From: Didymella arachidicola
Taxonomy: Eukaryota > Ascomycota > Dothideomycetes > Pleosporales > Didymellaceae
Reading direction: 5' to 3'
DNA: 64,000 nucleotides
Assembly: GCA_016630955.3 (NCBI GenBank)
Contig: CM049987.1
Span: 186,001 to 250,000 of the forward strand
In this document: piece after piece, positions 10,218 through 21,426 of the stretch
Position numbering within the stretch: the first letter of the stretch is position 1
Layout of the letters: every line of letters begins with the position of its first letter
The notes under the pieces: model-generated
The model's input: only the letters and a program-made list of their open reading frames with translations
What the model was told of the DNA's origin: nothing
Databases searched by the model: none
Translations under genes and position numbers: made by a program

Positions 10218-11930
10218 CTAGTAGTCATCTTCCGTCTCCTCCAAGCTGTATGCCCAGCACTCTGCGATGCATGTTCGAGCGGGGATGGTGACTGCAATCG
10301 GGAAGCCTCCGTAGTCAGGATCCTCGTTCGGCATGATCAAGAATTCGCCACTGCGGGTCTCGTCGCCGCCGAGAACCTTCACTATACTAAGCTCGCCCGT
10401 CTCGGCATTGATCTCCTTCTCTTCGGCGTGCAAGATGCCCGTAAAGGTAGACTTGGGATTGACACTCTTAAAATAGAGGTTGAACCCCCAGCCAGCGCAC
10501 AGGAACTTACCATCACCTTGGTGAATCACAATGCCCGCACCTGGCCCAGCCTTGCCGAACACAAATGCGCGTTCAACAATGACTTCGTAGCCAGCAATGA
10601 TCTTGGTCCAGCGTTCCCCTCCGACCTTCTGACCCTCCTTTAACTCATCGAAGAAGAAACCGAACATGTCCTCCGGTCGTTCCGCCTGTGCCTCCAGGAT
10701 CTGGTTCCGAAGCGAATGGATCAGCTTGTAGTGCTTTGTCGCGGGCGAATCCGCGGCTTCGAGAGAATCAATGCCAAACGGTGAGCAGCCAAGCGCAAGG
10801 TATGTCCCATAAGCAAGCCACACCCGCCTAATACCATACTCATCGCGCCTTTGCTCTGGGATGAAAAGCGGCTGTTCTCCATGTCTGTAATTGATGCAAA
10901 CCTGCTCGTAGTCGTGGAAGTACAAGTCAGGCGAGACAAAGTCCAGACTGGGTGCGTTGAACTTGTAAACGTCTGTGGTGTGAGGGCAAGGTCCACCAGA
11001 GGGGTAGATGCCGGGTTGGCCACCTCCACCGACGACTGCATCGAAGTTCGACGTGTCGAGCTCGTCAGGGTTGTCTACGTTAAGCCATACGTTGACGTAC
11101 AGCGGGATCGGATACTCGGCCTTGCCTGCGGAGGCGACGTGCTGAATGTACTTCGAGAAAGCATCGGCCATGAACATCTCCTCGGCCTTTACTTCATCCT
11201 TGGACCCGAACACGTCTTTCCATGTTGCACCAGAAGAGGCGGATTTGATCTCAGGGAAGCGCTTGATGAATTCGGGGTGCAGGTCTGCGTGCTTGGTCTG
11301 CAGATGCTCTAGCAGATCCTTTGGCACAGCCTCACTGTATTTCTTCTCCGCAATATTCGACCGATCTCGGGAGTCACCCAGCAAGCCAGTCTCATTCTCA
11401 ACCTGCACCATTAGTACAGTGCTGTGCTTTCCATCGAACTCCTTCAGGTGTGCCATCAGCTTTCCAAAAGCCTTAGCGTCCGCTGCCCAGCTGTTTTCAG
11501 AGAAGGGACTAAGAAGCTCAAGCGTTCGCTTCCTATTTCCGGCCTCGATGGTATGCACCCTTGGGAAGCGCTTGGCGTCTTTCTTGACCCATGCCGGGAC
11601 GTATGTCGAGAGGGCATTCTTGAAGCTGCCAAACCACAGCAACACAAGTTTTATGTTGTGCTCGCGAGCTGCCAGGATGACGGCATCGAGGTTGGAGAAG
11701 TCAAACTTCCCTTCTTCAGGCTCGATCTGCTCCCAGGATACTGATCCCAGTAGCGTATTGATGTACATGTCTTTCATATTCTGCCATATCTTGTCGTCTG
11801 CCATGTACTTTGCTGAGCTTAGTGTCGAGTTGTGCAGCTCAGCGCTGAGCATGAGGAAGGGCTTGCCATTAACGATGAGCTGGCTAGATGTCTTCGTCTT
11901 TCGCAGATGTGGGAAATCGATCGCTGTCAT
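10218..11930 (-). CDS. Beta-galactosidase-like glycoside hydrolase (GH35, DUF5597 type)
   Basis: 570 residues, intronless, no signal peptide, so probably cytosolic. The clan GH-A barrel is seen from LIVNGKPFLMLSAELHNS (about 14-31) through NTLLGSVSWEQIEPEEG, FDFSNLDAVI, LVLLWFGSFKNA, the acid/base region VQVENETGLLGDS, LYVNVWL, and PLFIPEQRRDE, whose first Glu is a good candidate nucleophile. The C-terminal sheet domain (FGFFFDELKEGQ to the end) is the DUF5597-like part. Such enzymes hydrolyse terminal beta-galactosides. A cytosolic hydrolase beside a sugar permease and a regulator fits uptake of an intact galactoside followed by intracellular cleavage (inference). The ATG at 11930 is taken; the open frame upstream of it looks like leader. 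Confidence 0.88.
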   Translation of the reverse strand: MTAIDFPHLRKTKTSSQLIVNGKPFLMLSAELHNSTLSSAKYMADDKIWQNMKDMYINTLLGSVSWEQIEPEEGKFDFSNLDAVILAAREHNIKLVLLWFGSFKNALSTYVPAWVKKDAKRFPRVHTIEAGNRKRTLELLSPFSENSWAADAKAFGKLMAHLKEFDGKHSTVLMVQVENETGLLGDSRDRSNIAEKKYSEAVPKDLLEHLQTKHADLHPEFIKRFPEIKSASSGATWKDVFGSKDEVKAEEMFMADAFSKYIQHVASAGKAEYPIPLYVNVWLNVDNPDELDTSNFDAVVGGGGQPGIYPSGGPCPHTTDVYKFNAPSLDFVSPDLYFHDYEQVCINYRHGEQPLFIPEQRRDEYGIRRVWLAYGTYLALGCSPFGIDSLEAADSPATKHYKLIHSLRNQILEAQAERPEDMFGFFFDELKEGQKVGGERWTKIIAGYEVIVERAFVFGKAGPGAGIVIHQGDGKFLCAGWGFNLYFKSVNPKSTFTGILHAEEKEINAETGELSIVKVLGGDETRSGEFLIMPNEDPDYGGFPIAVTIPARTCIAECWAYSLEETEDDY

Positions 11931-14900
11931 CTTGGTGCCGTGATGGAGGGATGTATGTGAAAGACAGAATAGAATGTGCAACGATTCCAATGAATGGTAA
12001 AGTGGTGTTGAAATAAATTGTCCACGCGAAGGACTCGAGCAAGCCCTCGACATTCAAATACGCTGAAGCTACCATTGTGGAGCTCGTGGAGAGACACTCA
12101 GACCCCGCAACCGCATAAACAACCCTGTAATTATCCGATTCGCACGGGATTGAAGCTCTCCGACTGGTTGCGCTACGTGACAGTGCACGATTGTGGGGTA
12201 CGAACAAGAAGTTCGCGGCTTCCATCAACCACCGCGTAAACCGCCGCATAAACCTCGCTGCATTGCTTTCCGGGGGGGAGCCCCTCTGGACTTGGAACCA
12301 GTACCGGTATCGGTAATGATAGCCGGACTTGCGTCGTTGTGCCCTCTTTCCTACTTTCTTCCATTCCGCAGAATTTCCTCCCCTTCGAATGCCGCCATAA
12401 TGCTGTAAAGCTCTCGCGAACTTCTCCCGATGCTCATGAGACCTTGCTCGACTGACGACTCGTGAGTAGCGAGAGCTACTAGAGACATTATGTACTTATC
12501 GATATCGAAGCAGCGACTGATTTGAATCCCCTGTCCTGCCATAAAAGTTGCCTGGAAGGCAATGACTCGTCCCCGCGTGCGGTCGTCTATCAATCGCAGA
12601 TAGCGAGTATCTCTTGGAACATCATTGCAACCATCACACTAAGGTATAAACGCAGGGTGGACTCAGCAAGAGTCAGCCTGTACATTCGGCAGAACTGGTT
12701 GAAGTGTTTGCGATGCTGCAACGGCGCAGAAAGAGCTGTTGACATGATAAATCGGCTCCCCAGCATGAGCTCGTGAATACGAGTCGCCAATCAACGCGCG
12801 AATGGTTTGCACTCCCATTGACAGTTCTTACATGGATTGTTTGCGGTTACGGACGGTCGGTGACATGCGCTCCATTCTTACACATAGAACTTTGCAGACG
12901 TCGTCACCCTCAAGGATGCAGCTGGTAGACAGGAAGGACCACCCTCAATGACAAAGGCGACAACCCGAGCAGAAAGAACACCAACAATGCCACAACGACT
13001 CCAATCCTCCATCACCTCAAATCCTGACACAGGTATTCGTGTTAAACATAAGAATCTCTCAATACGCTGCAATCCTTGATTAGTCGGCTAGTCAGTTTTT
13101 GCAAGCTTAACAATTCGAACATGCGAAGAAGTCAATCCAGCGGACACACCGTTGCAGTCACGATGAGCGGCAGCAAATGCCTTTCCTTGATCAGAGCAAT
13201 AGCTCACGCCTTCATCAAGACACCACTCTCCATCGATCAAACCCCAGCATATTACTCACTCGCATCCCGCAGTAAAATCCACCTCAGCGCGGTTGTGCGC
13301 ACAAGCACCACGGTGCGGCGAGCATAAACATCCGTCGACAAATCCAACCAACGTCGCGAGCCAGAAGACACCGGCTGAGCTCGAAAGTGATGGGAGGAGG
13401 AAGCAGTGAAGCACCAGATCCGCTTTATGATGGCTGAAGACACGATATCCACGATTATATCGACAACATATTCAAACATATGCATCAAACGTGCTTCGCC
13501 TTGGGACATTGCTGCCTGCTGCCGTACTAGTGATCTATGTATCTTTATGCGTTTTTTCCACCACATGTTCCCTATCTGCTTCATTCCCATCCTCCATAGA
13601 CACCACAGACTCATCCCCGCATGCATCCCAGTCCTCGGAACCCTTGAGACAGACAGTTGGGGGTCTGGTCACAAGCCGCCGTATCTGTGCATAGGTGTAT
13701 CTGAAGCAGATTTGGTGGGATGATCGAGTTGCTTGGAGACCTTCTCCCACCCCTCTCCGCCCGTGTCTGGTACCAGCCAGAAGTATGCGGACAACGCCAC
13801 AAGACGCAATCCAGTTGATAGACCCAATTCTCGACCTGAGCGAGGTGTTCGGTCGCGACAGGAGCAAAGCGTGCAAGGGGGAATGTGGCGGCAGGTATAT
13901 CGACCGATCCATCTGCTCGGTCAGCAGCTATCCCTCAAGCGCCCGAAAAACACATCCACAGCAAGTCCAGCGCGCGAAGGGAGTGACGTTCGGTCATGAG
14001 CTTAGCTGTCACTCTTCTAGCCTTGATACGGCTATTGAACGGCATCCAACAAGTCCACAAGCTTGATGAAATACTTGACGTCTACCCTGCCAACATTCCT
14101 ACTGCACGTCGCTTTTTTATGTTACAGATAACATTTGCAATAGCAACCCACCAGCCCCGCTACAAAGCCGGGAATCACAACCGAAAAAAAATGGATTGGA
14201 TTATAAGAAGCTACACTGCATCCATACTAATCAAATAAACCAACTATCCACTTCCTCTCGCACAGACATCTCGCAGGCAGGCTCTGCATCCGCTACTAAA
14301 ATAATCTCGGCGTCTGCACTTATCATCGATCGGAGCAGAGGATAGCAGCTTCGGGATCGTACTAGGAACTGAAGAGGAGGGTGATATCTACGAGAGTCTG
14401 AATGTAATGCAAGTATGGCTGGGCAACGCCTAGCACTTATCGGCGGTAGAATGTCCCATTGTGTTCAAGACTGCGAAGTAATCTGATGAAGTGAGGTGGT
14501 TATGATTCGACCTTGCAGAACTGTCAGAGCTGTTCTCTTAGGTATGTCCCGACGAGGCTGTGGTGACTATGCTCTCCCCCAAATACTTCGCAAGGAGAAC
14601 GTTACAGTCCTGAACGCTGGGCGCAGAAGATGTCAATTAATACTCGAATATTACACACCAAACTCCTCTAGCATCCCCTGGGAAGGAGACGGTGACGGAA
14701 AGCGCTGTAGCTGCTGCGGAATTACTTTGGCGGGGATATGGTGATTAGTGGAGGGTTGTGTAAAAGTACTTGTTTAAAGGAGAAAGTGGTCGAGATCTGG
14801 AAGAGTGGGAGAAGGATGAAGAGAGGGGTCTGGGTTGAGTAGGTACAGTGGATCGATAGTCTCAATCCGGTCTCTGCGGTTGCCTGCTGCGACGCTATGA

Positions 14901-15141
14901 TACGTTGGCAAGCACGGGAGGATGTTGTTGTAGTCAAGTATGTGGGAGGTATGGGGCCTGTGATGGTTGTAATGATGATGATAGTGATGGCAATCGTGAG
15001 GTGTCGACTTTAGTTGAAGCTTTCTTTGGCCTGAGGGGATCGGCAGCTGGCAGCCGAAGCATCTACCACGCGGCTTATCGATAAAGCTGCCACCTCTCCC
15101 GCATGTCAAGCTCCCCAAACTCGCGACGCACTCACATCGCA
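11931..15141. other. Long gene-poor interval
   Basis: About 3.2 kb. Many short open frames overlap one another on both strands (for example near 13252-13626 and 13535-13912), none with a recognisable domain, a conserved-looking composition or convincing spliced extension. The stretch contains the beta-galactosidase promoter at its left end and the ARL3-like gene's promoter at its right end, with CT-rich leader sequence from about 15090. A non-coding RNA or lineage-specific gene cannot be excluded. Confidence 0.5.
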
Positions 15142-15891
15142 ATGTACCACCTTGTCAAATCAATATACCTGCACGCCACCAGCAAAGAAGGTAAGCCCTC
15201 ACCCTCTCACTCGCCCTGAACCCCCCACCCACCCCGCCAACAGCCACAAAAACCTCTACTCACCCCCCCAGAATACTCCGTCCTCCTCCTCGGCCTCGAC
15301 AACGCCGGCAAAACCACCCTCCTCGAGCAAATAAAAGCAACCTACACGCCCTCGCACCCCAACCTAAAAACGGTCCCCACGGTCGGCCAAAACACAATAA
15401 CCCTCGCCCTCCCCCCGCCCAACCCCCCCATCTACCTCAAACTGTGGGACGTCGGCGGCCAGCACACCCTGCGCGGGCTGTGGACAAGCTACTACAGCTC
15501 TTGCCACGCGATAGTATTCGTCCTGGACAGCAGCGACGTAGGCAATGCGACGCTCTCGGAGCTCAGCGACGGCAGCGTGAACGCGGAGGAAATGGGGCGG
15601 CTGGACGAGGCGCGGCTCGTGCTTGAGAGTATACTGGGGAATGAGGAGACGAGCGGGGTGCCGGTTCTTGTGCTGGCGAATAAGCAGGATAGGGAGGATT
15701 GTGTGGAGGTTGTGAGGATTAAGGAGGGGTTTGTGAGGAGGGTGTTTGAGGGGGGGAAGGGCGGGAATGTTAGGGATAGTAGGGTGTTGCCGTGTAGTGC
15801 GTTGACGGGGGCGGGGGTGGGGGAGGCGGTGGAGTGGTTGGTTACGCGGATGATGGGGAATAGGGAGGCGAGGCCGCCGGTTATGCGGTGA
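15142..15891 (+). CDS. ARL3: ADP-ribosylation-factor-like GTPase ARL3/ARFRP1
   Basis: Two exons, 15142-15190 and 15272-15891, with an 81-nt intron; 222 residues. The joined N-terminus MYHLVKSIYLHATSKEEYSV and the P-loop GLDNAGKTT (24-32) match the yeast Arl3p/animal ARFRP1 group, as do WDVGGQ (switch II), NKQD and CSAL near the end. In yeast Arl3p acts at the trans-Golgi and recruits Arl1 and golgins; its N-terminal Met followed by a bulky residue is acetylated by NatC and binds Sys1 instead of being myristoylated. This protein also lacks Gly2 and begins Met-Tyr, consistent with that mode. Third codon positions are C-rich in the first half and G-rich after about 15600. Confidence 0.93.
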
Positions 15892-16539
15892 GGGGGGGTA
15901 GCATGTATGGTGCTGTGTGGTCTTTGTGACTCTGGCATCTGTGGGTCAAACTCATGCCTGATGTCGAGTTTACGATTTCAAGGTTTTATATTTTATATTT
16001 CATGATATGGTCGTGTTGGAGACATGTGACTAGCTTCTAGAACACACCTAGTAACGGCGTCCGCCGAAAGTGTGCTGCAGGTACTTGGACCTAGACCCGG
16101 CCGGGCCTGCAGCACGCGACGAAGTGGATCTGTGACGAGGTCGAACCGGAAGTCGAGTCTACACAGCATCGCGAAACTTGTTTGCCGTCTCAGCGCACGG
16201 CAAACGCGGTTGCGTGCAGTGGACAAGCATCGCCAAGCAGATATTTGTTGTCGCTGAGCCATTATAATCCATGCGTCGGTGATCCGAGACACGCAGTTAA
16301 GCCTCACACGCCGCCCAGCAGCACATGGGCGCATGTCAGAGTGGGCCCCAATACACCACGGATCACGAAATAGGGCAGGTCGATACAGGTGTTACTCTTT
16401 CAGGCAGAGGGGGCTGACTGCTCACCCGAGGGGCCCACCATTCCACGTTGCCGAGTCCAAGGGATGGTGATTCCCCTCCCCGCCTCGCGTGATCCTCGTC
16501 GCCTCGCCACCACAACAAACAAGCAGCAACAGCAACGAC
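15892..16539. other. Intergenic region
   Basis: About 650 bases between two plus-strand genes. No coding signal. The palindromic stretch around GGCCGGGCCTG (16097-16110) is the only clear small symmetry. The last 100 bases are CA-rich leader sequence. Confidence 0.5.
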
Positions 16540-17487
16540 ATGGCGCCTGTTGACCGCTCGCCGGCCGTTGGCCTGCTGGCGCTCCCCACGGAGCTGCTGC
16601 TGCTGCTCGCCGAGTCGTTCCTCGACCAGACCGACATCAGCAGGCTAGTCTGCACGAACCGCTACCTCAGCAACATCCTTTGGGAGCCGCTCCTCCGCAA
16701 CAACATCGCCCACCACGGCAGCACCGCCCTTCTCTGGGCCGCCGCCAACAACCACATCTCCTTCGCCACGCAACTCGTCCACCTCGGCGCCAACCTCGAA
16801 ACCTCCCCGCACTTTCTCTCCCAGACCAACATCCCGCGCGTCGGCCGCTACTGGGGCAAAAACGTCCCCAACAGCGGCTCGTCCACCCCGCTCTGCTACG
16901 CGGTGCAGCGCCGCAACCTGCCCATGGTCTCCCTCCTCGTCAACGCCGGCGCCCTCGTTGTCGCTCCCCGCGGCGTCGGCCACGGCCCCTTCGAATACGC
17001 CTACGCCGCAAAAAACAGCCCCATAATCGACATCCTCACCTCGCAGCTCTGGACCATCGACGCCCCCGTCGGCCGCAACGGCGAGACGCCCCTCCAACTC
17101 GCATGCCGCAACCGCTACGTCGACGGCGTCCGGCGCCTGCTCGAGCAAAAAGCGGACCCGAATGCGAAAATCGTCCAGCCCAAGGAGCGCTTCAGCCACG
17201 TGAGGAGTCTGCTCGACACCACCAGCCCGGGCTTCTCCAGCAACGATCGGTTTGATTTGCCGGCGGGGAATCCGCGGGACGACGCCCTGGCGATTCTGAG
17301 GATGCTGTCGAATTGCGGGCTGGATCCGGATGAGAGCTGTCGGTGCAGGTTGTTTCGGGTGGATCCGCGGGTGCGCAGTTTGTTGGAGAAGAAGAGTGGG
17401 GGGGCGAGGAGTGATCGGAAGAGGAGGAGTTTGGAGCAGTCGAGGGGGTTTAGGGGCGCGTTTGGGTTGCAGAGGAAGAGGCGTTAG
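16540..17487 (+). CDS. F-box and ankyrin-repeat protein
   Basis: 315 residues, intronless. The N-terminus carries an F-box-like motif, LPTELLLLLAESFLDQTDIS (about 16-35) then RLVCTNRYLSN, which would bind Skp1 in an SCF ubiquitin ligase. Ankyrin-type repeats follow: GSTALLWAAANNHISFATQL (about 59-78), SSTPLCYAVQRRNLPMVSLL (about 115-134) and GETPLQLACRNRYVDGVRRL. The repeats would select the substrate. The C-terminus is basic (KRRSLEQSRGFRG...RKRR). The start is the ATG at 16540 in an ACGACATGG context; the frame extends upstream only to a GTG. The gene turns from C-ending to G-ending codons near 17250. Confidence 0.75.
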   Translation: MAPVDRSPAVGLLALPTELLLLLAESFLDQTDISRLVCTNRYLSNILWEPLLRNNIAHHGSTALLWAAANNHISFATQLVHLGANLETSPHFLSQTNIPRVGRYWGKNVPNSGSSTPLCYAVQRRNLPMVSLLVNAGALVVAPRGVGHGPFEYAYAAKNSPIIDILTSQLWTIDAPVGRNGETPLQLACRNRYVDGVRRLLEQKADPNAKIVQPKERFSHVRSLLDTTSPGFSSNDRFDLPAGNPRDDALAILRMLSNCGLDPDESCRCRLFRVDPRVRSLLEKKSGGARSDRKRRSLEQSRGFRGAFGLQRKRR

Positions 17488-18561
17488 CGCCGTTGCGGTG
17501 TTGATGGGTGTGTTGCAGGGGGAGGGTCAAGACTGATGGCTATGTGGGAGGTTGTGCGTGTTGAACCTCGGCGAGGTGTTGGATGAAGACTGACCTTGCA
17601 GTCCGAGTGGAGTGGAGGGTGACGAGACCCACGGAGAACGATTTTCTATTCAAGCATCATCACGGCGTTGGACCTGGATCCGGGAGGCTTGGCATGGTGT
17701 TTTCAGCGTTTGAGCGTTGCGGTATTTAGGCGTTTGGCGAGACTGGACGCTTTTCTCACGGTCCAGGAAATTCTCAAAAGAACTGGTTTTCTGTGTGGTC
17801 TCATCGAACTCTGATTCCGTGACTATGGCAATGCCATTCAACGTGGTTGAGAAAACAAAACCAAGCGATTTGAGAAAAGTGCAAAATACAGCACCTGCCC
17901 AAAGAAAATGCCCAGATAGATAGCCAACCATTTCCTCTACGTTGCTATATGATTCCAATTGGATAAATCTGTTGTAGCGTTAAGTAGCTACAAGCTCACG
18001 TAGAAGAAGACCTGTTGTGGTGTTCCTGCGAGTGAGTGATGGCTCAAAAAAAAAAAAAAAAAGTGCTTCTTTGTATGGAGTGAACAGGACAGCACGTGCG
18101 TGATGGATCAGGGATGACACAAGAAACATTCGTCCAGTCTTGTTTCAATTCTTGAAACACTGGGGTACCATATGACCAGCCCGTTAAACATGCAATTTAC
18201 AAAATCCCACGGCACGATCAAGCTTCAGCCGCACACATCGTCTCCACACCTCAGCGAGACGGACGACATGTAGTCCAAGCGCTGTGGGGAACGCTAGTGG
18301 AGCCCGGCCGAGGCGGCGACGTCACTCGATTGGAGCACGAGTGGGAACAGGAACAGGTTCAGCTGTGTGGCCCACACCACTGTCGGGGCTTGACGGGGGA
18401 CATGGTACTGACAACCCCGCCTGGCGATGTGGATTTTGAGTCTGGCTTGACGTGGATGTGGATTTTGAGACTCGGACGTGAACGCTGACATCTCGACTCC
18501 GACTCAACTTGAGCATTGGAATCGCGACTCGTCCCGACTGTGTCCATCGCCCTCGCCCACC
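17488..18561. other. Intergenic region with a poly-A run
   Basis: About 1.07 kb without a supported gene. It contains a run of 17 A at 18046-18062. A minus-strand open frame near 17650-17958 lacks an ATG and any domain. Repeats of TGGATTTTGAG occur near 18430-18470. Confidence 0.5.
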
Positions 18562-19903
18562 ATGGCGCAACAATTCCTCTCCGACAAAAACGGCTGGCTC
18601 TCCTTCACCCACAGCACGCCCATCCTCTACATCACCGCCGAAGACTCCGACTTCGACCCCGAAACCCTGCGCGCCTGGCGCGACGAAGGCTTCATCGTGA
18701 AATACATCCCCCAGGGCACCAACGGCAAAGCCTACGTCAACACCCTGCACAAACTAGGCGACGGGTTAGGCATCGGCGAGCGCTACGCAGTCGTAGGTAC
18801 AACTACACCCCCCCAATCCCCCACCCGCCCACAACCACTAACCCCCCCTAGCCTTCGGCGACGCCGCAGCCGTCTGTCTGAACGTCTTCGCCGAGCCCAA
18901 AACCTCCACCTCCAAACTCTGCTCCCTCGTCGCATACTACCCAACCTCGATCCCAGACCCGCACCGCCGCATGACGGCCTCGTTCCGCGTCGTCGTGCAC
19001 CTCGCCCAAGGCCGCGCCGCCCCCGAGACGGTAGACGTCGTGCGCCGCCCCGAAGTCCTGGGCATCCAAGCCCGCCGCAGACTCGTCACCAAGCGCGTCA
19101 CGCCCGGCATCGGCGTCGGGGGGTTGTTGGCCAAGATGGAGTACCCGGTGTATACGTACGCGGGGGTGGACGCGGGGTTTGCGGAGCATGATTTGGAGCA
19201 GTACGATGCTGTTGCGGATGGGGTTGCGTGGGGGCGGAGTGTGGATGTGGTGAGGAGGGGGTTTGGGGCCGAGGTTGGGTTGGAGCGGGTGTGGGAGGAG
19301 AATATGCAGCGTACGTACTACGTCCCCTTTTTATCACTCACCAGAGACATGGCGCTGGGAATCGCAACTAACCCCCCTCCAGAAAAATTCCACACCGCCA
19401 ACGTGCAAGCCCTCCTGAAAACATACACCGCCCACCCCTCCCCCAGCCTAACATTCACCCCAACCATGACCGGCGGCTCGGGCCCCCCAGAACTAACCCG
19501 CTTCTACACCTCCTTCTTCCCCTCCCCCCCTTCCCTCCAAATCCGCCTCCTGTCCCGCACCATCGGCGCCACCCGCATCGTCGACGAACTCTACCTCTCC
19601 TTCCGCCACACATGCGCCATGCCCTGGATCCTGCCGGACGTGCCGCCGACAAACGAAAAGGTCGAGGTGGTGGTTGTGTGGATTGCGGGGATGAAGGCTG
19701 GCAAGGTGGAAAGCGAGAGGGTGTATTGGGATCAGGCGAGTGTGTTGTTTCAGGTGGGGTTGTTAAATAGCGATGAGGTGCCGAAGGGGTTTAGGGAGAA
19801 GGGGGTGGAGGCGTTGCCCGTGTGTGGGAGCGAGGCGGCGAGGAAGGCGGTGGATGTGCAGAGTGAGGAGGCGAATTTTATGATTGGGGGGTGGGGGGGT
19901 TGA
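18562..19903 (+). CDS. Dienelactone hydrolase-like / SnoaL-like two-domain protein
   Basis: Three exons, 18562-18796, 18852-19310 and 19383-19903, introns 55 and 72 nt, 404 residues; phases agree (YAVV-AFGDAAA and ENMQ-QKFHTAN). The first half resembles the alpha/beta fold of fungal dienelactone hydrolases (ILYITAEDSDFDPETLRAWR, YAVVAFGDAA, VYTYAGVDAGFAEHD). The second half, TRIVDELYLSFRHTCAMPWI then VVVVWIAGMKAGKVESERVY, resembles an NTF2/SnoaL-like barrel, with EL and RVYWDQASVLFQVGLL as family hallmarks. The nucleophile-elbow position reads AFGDAA, lacking the Cys or Ser of active hydrolases, so a catalytically dead or different activity is possible. Function unknown. Codon usage flips from C-ending to G-ending twice, near 19120 and 19650. 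Confidence 0.78.
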
Positions 19904-20031
19904 TGCGTATCTGGTCGGTGTGGGGGGGTTGGTGCTGGGGCGCGTGTGATGGACGGACTTGGTTAATGTTCTGGCTGGTAAACGAGCTTGTTCGAACTGC
20001 AGGTGGTCATTCATTGCTACCGCAAAACACC

Positions 20032-21426
20032 CTACTTCAGCAACTTCTCCAGCTCCGCCGCAATAGCATCGCCGACCTGCGACGTCGACGCCGACCCGCC
20101 AATGTCCTTTGTGCGCACCCCGTTGTCAATCGCAATCCGCGTCGCCTCGTCGATCTTGGCCGCGTACTCTGGCAGACACAGCGAGTACTTGAACATCATG
20201 CTGACGGACAGGATCGTCGCCACGGGGTTGACGATGCCCTGGCCGGCAATGTCCGGTGCGGAGCCTGGTTTCAGTGAGCGGTGGTGTCTGATGAGTAATT
20301 AGGAAGGTCAGGGCATACCGTGGATGGGCTCGTAGATGCCGTTGAGCTTCGTCTTGCCGTCAGGAATCCCGCCGAGACTCGCGCTGGGCAGCAGTCCCAG
20401 ACTCCCCGGGATGACGCTCGCCTCGTCCGAGATGATATCGCCGAAGAGGTTGCTCGTGACGACCACGCCGTTGAGGGCGCGCGGGTTCTTGATCATCAGC
20501 ATCGCCGCGCTGTCGATAAGATGCGTGCCGGACTTGAGATGCGGATACTCGTCCTTCATGATGCGCTCAAACGTCTTGCGCCACAGGCGGCTGGTCGCGA
20601 GTACATTGGCCTTGTCCAGACTCCACACGGGCACGGGCGGCTGCTCGACGGACGCGAGGTTGCCCGCGAGGCGCACGACGCGCTCGACCTCCTCGACGCT
20701 ATAGGGCTCCGTGTCCATGGCCGTGCCGTCGCCGTCGTCCTCTTTGCGCTCGCCAAAGTAGATGCCGCCCGTCAGCTCGCGCACAATGTTGAAGTTGACC
20801 CCGCGCACGTTGTCCGCTTTGAGCGGCGACTGCTCCACCAGCGAGTCCGACGCGAAGAAGCAAGGTCGCAGGTTGCCAAACGTGCCGAGCTCCTTGCGCA
20901 GCCGCAGGATCCCCTGCTCAGGCCGCACCTTGCCGGTGCCCCATTTCTGTTCGCGTGAGTGTGTGTGAGGAAGGCAGCGAGGGTGCGCGTACCGGGCCGC
21001 CGACGGCGCCGAGGATGATGGCGTCGGCCTTCTTTGCTGCGGCGAGTGTCTCGTCGGTGAGCGGGTTGTTGTGTGCGTCGATCGAGCACTGCGTCGGTCA
21101 GCCAGGTCGCGGTGCGTCATCGCGTGCACTCACACCACCAAAGAGGTGCTCCTGGAAATTAAACGAGACGTCGCTGTGCTTCTCGATGACCTTGAGCACC
21201 TGTCTTTGTTAGCGCGTGCGTCCTATCCCTCGCCTGCATAACATGACAACATACCTTGATGCCCTCTGCAACGACCTGGCGATATGTGAGCTCTACATCA
21301 CAAAAACGCAACAACACATGTTACCTCAGGTCCAACGCCGTCACCTGCACGGGGTTAGCTGCGTGCACGGGACTCAATCGCCATCTCGTACGTACCGCCA
21401 AGTACTACAATGTTGAATGAAGGCAT
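20032..21426 (-). CDS. LEU2: 3-isopropylmalate dehydrogenase (leucine biosynthesis)
   Basis: Seven exons: 21426-21396, 21344-21325, 21275-21255, 21199-21134, 21088-20993, 20946-20319 and 20264-20032. All phases agree and the product is 364 residues, the usual length. It oxidises and decarboxylates 3-isopropylmalate with NAD+ in leucine synthesis. Visible are the N-terminus MPSFNIVVLGGDGVGPE, CSIDAHNNPLTDETL, AIILGAVGGPKWGTG, the substrate arginines in LRLRKELGTFGNLRPC, YFGERK, and the catalytic Lys and metal Asp residues in DKANVLATSRLWR, HLIDSAAM and NLFGDIISDEAS. The NAD site is GIYEPIHGSAPDIAGQGIVNP. Five of the six introns fall in the first quarter, and two internal exons are only 20 and 21 nt. 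The fungal symbol may be leuB or LEU1 depending on species. Confidence 0.95.

Noticed and set aside
13252..13912. Overlapping minus-strand open frames in the 12-15 kb gap
   Set aside because: They overlap each other and plus-strand frames, and none shows a domain or splice-supported extension.
17650..17958. Minus-strand open frame of about 100 codons
   Set aside because: Starts with TTG and has no domain or conserved-looking composition; treated as chance.
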